From positions 62,001 through 126,000 of the forward strand of contig CAYLUQ010000003.1 in the NCBI GenBank assembly GCA_964386915.1: DNA of 64,000 nt, read 5' to 3'. The DNA comes from JADHMP01 sp964386915 (lineage in GTDB: Bacteria > Bacteroidota > Bacteroidia > Flavobacteriales > Flavobacteriaceae). This document shows, piece by piece, positions 60,393 to 64,000 of this stretch; positions within the stretch are counted from its first letter, which is position 1, and every line of letters begins with the position of its first letter. Under the pieces are notes generated by a model. It made no database searches. It saw only the letters and a list, made by a program, of their open reading frames with translations, and had not been told where the DNA came from. The position numbers were made by a program, and so were the translations under genes.

Positions 60393-61403
60393 ATGAAATA
60401 TATACGCTGTGTGGAACCCGGAAAATGGGAAAAAGGAGAAAAAGCTATTCCAAAACCGCAACCCCATGAGGCCTTAGTTCAAATTAAAAAAATTGGAATT
60501 TGCGGTACAGATTTACATGCCTTTAAAGGGAATCAAGCTTTTTTTGAATACCCTAGAATATTGGGACACGAATTAGCCGGTGTAGTTCAAGAAGTGCCTC
60601 AACAAGAATCCACCCTTAAAAAAGGTGATCAGGTGGCCATTCTTCCCTATCTCAATTGCAATGCCTGTGTGGCTTGCTTAGATGGAAAATCCAATTGTTG
60701 CGAAAAACTTCAAGTGCTCGGGGTGCATACCGATGGGGGTATGCAAGACTATATGGCACTTCCACAATCCCATTTAATTCCATTAGCTGATTTAAGCCTA
60801 GATGCCATTGCCCTCATAGAGCCGCTTAGCATAGGTGCTCATGCCCTTAGACGAGCCAAGACTCAAACCGGAAATACACTATTGGTAATCGGTTGTGGCC
60901 CCATAGGCATTGGTCTTATGTTACTCGCAAAAAACAAGGGATATCGAGTGCTTGCACTAGACCAAGACCGTCAACGCTTAGAATTTGTTGCTCAACAACT
61001 TAAAATAGAGACCATTGAAGCGGGCGCTGAGGCTACTTCACAAATCAAAACACTCAACGAAGGAAAACTAGCCGATGTGGTTTTTGATGCCACCGGCAAC
61101 CGCTCTGCTATGGAAAGTGGCCCTCAGTTTATGCGTCATGGGGGAACCTATGTCTTAGTGGGACTCTATAAAGACAGTCTGAGTTTTAAACACCCTGAAC
61201 TGCACGCCAAAGAAACCACCTTGTTGTGCAGTCGGAATGCTACTCGTGAAGATTTTGAGGCGGTCATTGAGACCCTACAAAAGAAAGAGTTTCCTGTTGC
61301 CCAATACATCACCCATCATTTGGAATTTGAGGACCTTCCCAAAACTTTTGAAAACCTCTATAACAGTCCCAAATTGCTTATCAAGGCCATCGTCACGCTA
61401 TAA
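60393..61403 (+). CDS. Zinc-dependent sugar-acid/alcohol dehydrogenase (LgoD-like)
   Basis: 336 aa, MDR family. Catalytic zinc residues are in GICGTDLHAFKGNQAFFEYP and GHELAG (His and Glu); the structural zinc loop is NCNACVACLDGKSNCC. The nucleotide fold shows LLVIGCGPIGIGLMLLAK. The NQxFFxYPRILGHE wording is close to E. coli LgoD, an L-galactonate-5-dehydrogenase, as I recall it. As the fourth gene of a TRAP operon it probably oxidises the imported sugar acid; the exact substrate is not determined. Confidence 0.82.
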   Translation: MKYIRCVEPGKWEKGEKAIPKPQPHEALVQIKKIGICGTDLHAFKGNQAFFEYPRILGHELAGVVQEVPQQESTLKKGDQVAILPYLNCNACVACLDGKSNCCEKLQVLGVHTDGGMQDYMALPQSHLIPLADLSLDAIALIEPLSIGAHALRRAKTQTGNTLLVIGCGPIGIGLMLLAKNKGYRVLALDQDRQRLEFVAQQLKIETIEAGAEATSQIKTLNEGKLADVVFDATGNRSAMESGPQFMRHGGTYVLVGLYKDSLSFKHPELHAKETTLLCSRNATREDFEAVIETLQKKEFPVAQYITHHLEFEDLPKTFENLYNSPKLLIKAIVTL

Positions 61404-61408
61404 CAACA

Positions 61409-61621
61409 TTAAAGTTGGGCCACTCTTTCTTTTAGATTTCGATAAAAAGCAGGAGTAACCCTAAAATAATATCCGTTTTCTTCGTGCAAACTGCTGTCAC
61501 CCTCGCCCTCAGCATTGGTATGAAAATCTTCTAAATGCTGCATAAAGCGCTCTATGTCTTCCACCTCATAAGAACGATTGTCTAAATCTTGAAGAATTAA
61601 TTTTTTAGGCATAGCCATCAT
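61409..61621 (-). CDS. Small hypothetical protein (70 aa)
   Basis: 70 aa; the ATG at 61621 is followed immediately by a second ATG at 61618. Acidic and Glu-rich in the middle (LEDFHTNAEGEGDSSLHEEN, about 30-49). No signal peptide or recognised domain. It is convergent to the dehydrogenase gene, 5 nt apart, and diverges from the phosphatase gene by 99 nt. Confidence 0.6.
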   Translation of the reverse strand: MMAMPKKLILQDLDNRSYEVEDIERFMQHLEDFHTNAEGEGDSSLHEENGYYFRVTPAFYRNLKERVAQL

Positions 61622-61720
61622 ATTGAATTCTAAAATACGGTTTTTGACGTAATGAAATCTCTCCCTTGTGCATTTTATTGTTTACTTTGATTTAGTATCT
61701 TGTTATAAATTTTTAAGACC

Positions 61721-63325
61721 ATGCGCTATTTTCTTTTACCACTACTCGCAATACTTTTGCTAGGGTGCCAAAACCCAACGCCAAAAAACCTAGAACCCAA
61801 GGTCCTTGCGCCTTTCAGCAAACTAGACACCCTCAGTGTAAACGATTGGTGGAACCGAGCGGACAATCCCATAGTCAATTTAAAAGTGCCCCGTGAAGAG
61901 GTCATTGCTTTTGGTATTTATACCGTTTCCGATGACGTTTTAAAACTCACGGCTCAACTATTTCCGCTTTATCCGGATGAAAACCGAGAGGTTCGTTTGG
62001 CCATTCAAAAAGATGGAAAATGGGAAGAAATTGCCGCTGAAACAATCCATGATCTTGGGTGGAACACCACCTTTAGAATTGAAAATTGGGATGCTACTCA
62101 AAATATTCCTTACCGCATTTTACATGGCAATAAAGCTTCTTATGAAGGGCTTGTGCGCGCTGCGCCTACCAAGGAAGAATTTGTGTTAGCAGCCCTTTCA
62201 TGCAACAGCAATAAAGATCGTGGAGACCGCAATCACTATGTGAACAACATCAATGAACTCGATCCAGATTTAATCTTCTTTGCTGGCGATCAGTCTTATG
62301 ATCATCAAGAGCATACTGCTGCCTGGCTCAAATTTGGCATGCAGTTTAGAGAAACCTTTAGAAACAGACCTTGTATTACCATTCCCGATGACCACGATAT
62401 TGGTCAAGGTAATATTTGGGGGGAAAATGGAAAAAAAGCCAGCTCTATGGCCGGCAATGATGGAGGCTATTTTTTCCACCCAGAATACATTAAAATGGTG
62501 CATCGTTCACAAACCAATCATTTGCCGGATCCCTATGACCCCACCCCTATTCTTCAAGATATTCCGGTTTATTATACCAACTTCCAATGGGGTGCTATTG
62601 ACTTTGCCATCCTAGAAGATCGTAAATTTAAAAGCGGGCCAGCTGGAAAAATTCCACAACAAGGCCCTAGACCTGATCACATTCGCAATCCCAACTACGA
62701 TCCAAACTCTATAGATTTAGAGGGCTTAACCCTTTTGGGAGAACGGCAGTTGTCTTTTCTCAAGCAATGGGCTGAAGACCAACGTCCGGGCATTCAAAAA
62801 GTGGTGCTTTCACAAACCGGTTTCTGTGGAGGGGCCCATATTCATGGCACGCCAGACAATCGTTTACATGCCGATTTAGACTCTAACGGTTGGCCACAAA
62901 CGGGTCGCAATAAAGCCTTGCGACTCATCCAAAAAGCCAATGCCATTCACGTAGCTGGAGACCAGCATATTGCCACTGTTATCAAACACGGCATAGACCG
63001 TTTTGATGATGGCCCATGGGCCTTTGTAGTGCCGGCTATCGTTAACGATTACTACAGCCGATGGTGGTGGCCAGAGTCAGAAAAGGCAGGTCCCAACGGG
63101 AATGACATTTTACCTTGGACGGGCAACTATCTAGATGGCTTTAATAACAAAATTACCATGCATGCTTATGCCAATCCAGACAGCGATTCAAATGGAGCCG
63201 GATTTGGCATTGTGAAAATAAACAACGAAAAAATCACTTTTGAGTGCTGGCCCCGTTTTGCCGATGTCACTCAAGCCGATGCCAAACAATTTAAAGGATG
63301 GCCTGTTATAATTAATCGAGATTAA
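61721..63325 (+). CDS. PhoD-like alkaline phosphatase-family lipoprotein
   Basis: 534 aa. Lipobox LLGC with C16. The metallophosphatase motifs are FAGDQSYDHQEHTAAWLKFG (about 187-206), TIPDDHDIGQGNIWGE, SQTGFCGGAHIHG and HVAGDQHIATVIKHG. They supply the Asp and His ligands of a calcium/iron-type PhoD site. It probably releases phosphate from organic esters outside the cell. Its leader is AT-rich, without a clear Pho-box. Confidence 0.87.
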   Translation: MRYFLLPLLAILLLGCQNPTPKNLEPKVLAPFSKLDTLSVNDWWNRADNPIVNLKVPREEVIAFGIYTVSDDVLKLTAQLFPLYPDENREVRLAIQKDGKWEEIAAETIHDLGWNTTFRIENWDATQNIPYRILHGNKASYEGLVRAAPTKEEFVLAALSCNSNKDRGDRNHYVNNINELDPDLIFFAGDQSYDHQEHTAAWLKFGMQFRETFRNRPCITIPDDHDIGQGNIWGENGKKASSMAGNDGGYFFHPEYIKMVHRSQTNHLPDPYDPTPILQDIPVYYTNFQWGAIDFAILEDRKFKSGPAGKIPQQGPRPDHIRNPNYDPNSIDLEGLTLLGERQLSFLKQWAEDQRPGIQKVVLSQTGFCGGAHIHGTPDNRLHADLDSNGWPQTGRNKALRLIQKANAIHVAGDQHIATVIKHGIDRFDDGPWAFVVPAIVNDYYSRWWWPESEKAGPNGNDILPWTGNYLDGFNNKITMHAYANPDSDSNGAGFGIVKINNEKITFECWPRFADVTQADAKQFKGWPVIINRD

Positions 63326-63385
63326 AGACTTGGCATAATATTTGTCTGAGGGAGTTGTAATGAATAACAACTTAATACTTAACCT

Positions 63386-63631
63386 ATGAAAACATTAAAA
63401 TGGATTAGTCTCTTAACCTTGACAATTGTATGTTTCTTTGTAGCTTCTTGCAGTTCCAAAGATGACGATGATAAAGACGACTGCATCGATCCGGCTAAAA
63501 TCAAAGAAGATGCAATATGCACATTAGAATATGTTCCGGTTTGTGGTTGTAATAATGAAACCTACCCAAATGTTTGTGCTGCCGAAAACAGTGGTGTTTT
63601 ACGCTATACTGAAGGGGTCTGCCCTGAATAA
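63386..63631 (+). CDS. Kazal-domain lipoprotein
   Basis: 81 aa. Lipobox with C22 (FVASC), then an acidic linker (KDDDDKDDC). A Kazal-like fold follows: CTLEYVPVCGCNNETYPNVC (about 46-65), with the VCGxxxxTYxNxC signature, and it ends GVCPE. Kazal domains inhibit serine proteases. On a surface lipoprotein it may protect against external proteases; this is inference. Confidence 0.85.
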   Translation: MKTLKWISLLTLTIVCFFVASCSSKDDDDKDDCIDPAKIKEDAICTLEYVPVCGCNNETYPNVCAAENSGVLRYTEGVCPE

Positions 63632-63678
63632 ACTAAAAGTAGTTTGTTTTTGATATCTTGTTGTGATAAAAAGAACAA

Positions 63679-63768
63679 ATGGAATGGTATCTTAAAAACA
63701 GATGGTGGATTTGGAGTGTAACGGGCATTTATTTAGCCTACCGCATTGTCACCTCCCTCCTATATTAA
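63679..63768 (+). CDS. Tiny putative membrane peptide (29 aa)
   Basis: The frame opens at ATG 63679 and ends at TAA 63766-63768. It reads MEWYLKNRWWIWSVTGIYLA and then YRIVTSLLY, a single hydrophobic helix with aromatic residues. It lies 3 nt before the pterin dehydratase ATG, so it may be co-transcribed. There is no direct support beyond position and composition. Confidence 0.4.
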   Translation: MEWYLKNRWWIWSVTGIYLAYRIVTSLLY

Positions 63769-63771
63769 TAA

Positions 63772-64000
63772 ATGGCAACATTAGAGTTACTAACTGTAAG
63801 CGCCATTAAAGAAAAAATGGAATTGCTCCACCCTCATTGGGTACTTAAAGAGAAAGAGCTTCATTTGGCTATACAATTTAGTGATTTTGAAACGGCTATC
63901 ACCTTTATGAATAAAGTGGCCAAGCTAGCCATCAAGCAAAATCATCATCCTAAAATCATTAACGAATACAACAGGGTTTTGCTAGAACTCACCACCCATG
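63772..64000 (+). CDS. 4a-hydroxytetrahydrobiopterin dehydratase (PCD), N-terminal part, runs off window
   Basis: The 76 complete codons visible read MATLELLTVSAIKEKMELLH, then PHWVLKEKELHLAIQFSDFE and onward. The family pattern W-x8-F-x2-F-x2-A-x2-FM-x2-VA-x2-A with HHP is visible (IKQNHHPKI, about 55-63), and the sequence ends in LELTTH, near the expected C-terminal THD. Recycles pterin after aromatic amino acid hydroxylation. The C-terminus lies beyond the window. Confidence 0.88.
   Translation, partial: MATLELLTVSAIKEKMELLHPHWVLKEKELHLAIQFSDFETAITFMNKVAKLAIKQNHHPKIINEYNRVLLELTTH

Noticed and set aside
1..64000. CRISPR arrays, rRNA, tRNA or insertion sequences
   Set aside because: No regular spacer arrays, rRNA-like or tRNA-like sequence, or transposase was recognised while reading; a dedicated tRNA scan was not possible here.

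Overview
The window looks like part of a Bacteroidota chromosome, most likely order Flavobacteriales. The evidence is a PorX-type type IX secretion regulator, the TAnnTTTG form of the Bacteroidota -7 promoter element in front of many genes, a TonB-dependent receptor paired with a DUF4249 lipoprotein, and neighbourhoods I recall from Flavobacteriia: proline dehydrogenase-aroB; ferredoxin/acyl-CoA reductase/serC/serA; and a small lipoprotein next to terC and parC. DNA is AT-rich and genes are tightly packed, often with ATGA stop/start overlaps. A run of exactly 100 Ns (57405-57504) marks a scaffold join, so this is a draft or metagenome-derived assembly.

Layout. 0-4.7 kb: lipid A genes lpxC (partial) and lpxD, an HD phosphohydrolase, and divergently porX, tsaE and a DUF4258 protein. 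4.7-17.7 kb: housekeeping and central metabolism (proline dehydrogenase, aroB, PEP carboxylase, an Lrp regulator, an M14 peptidase facing an XRE regulator across a dyad-rich intergenic region, terC, parC, parE). 17.7-21.3 kb: an accessory patch with a decayed methyltransferase, an attC-like nested dyad followed by an exported cupin, a Dabb protein, a glycoside-hydrolase lipoprotein and a YhhN membrane protein. 21.5-26.6 kb: tandem PPK2 polyphosphate kinases (the first with an apparent frameshift), a CotH-kinase lipoprotein, a TylF-like methyltransferase and a lipoprotein gene split by an in-frame stop. 26.7-45.1 kb: ychF, a ChbG deacetylase, ferredoxin/acyl-CoA reductase, serC-serA, folE-msrA, lolD, a metal-ligand-free dihydroorotase paralogue, an esterase, an MBL hydrolase, a conserved Bacteroidota protein of unknown function, bcp, a cysteine-free endonuclease III, an ECF sigma factor with a small gene behind it, and uvrA. 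45-52.8 kb: a flippase and YfhO pair, an outer-membrane protein, a GNAT protein and mnmE. 53-64 kb: surface and nutrient genes (PEGA lipoprotein, TonB receptor/DUF4249, a TRAP transporter operon with a sugar-acid-type dehydrogenase, a PhoD-like phosphatase, a Kazal lipoprotein) and the start of a pterin dehydratase.

No rRNA, tRNA, CRISPR array or intact transposon was recognised. I see no clear multi-gene novel system. The most informative oddities are the attC-like cassette at 18.4-19.1 kb, the three damaged genes (methyltransferase, PPK2, lipoprotein), the 55-bp duplication flanking the N gap, the operator-like dyads at 11.3 kb, the small ORF in frame behind the sigma factor stop, and two enzymes lacking their expected metal ligands (PyrC paralogue, Nth).
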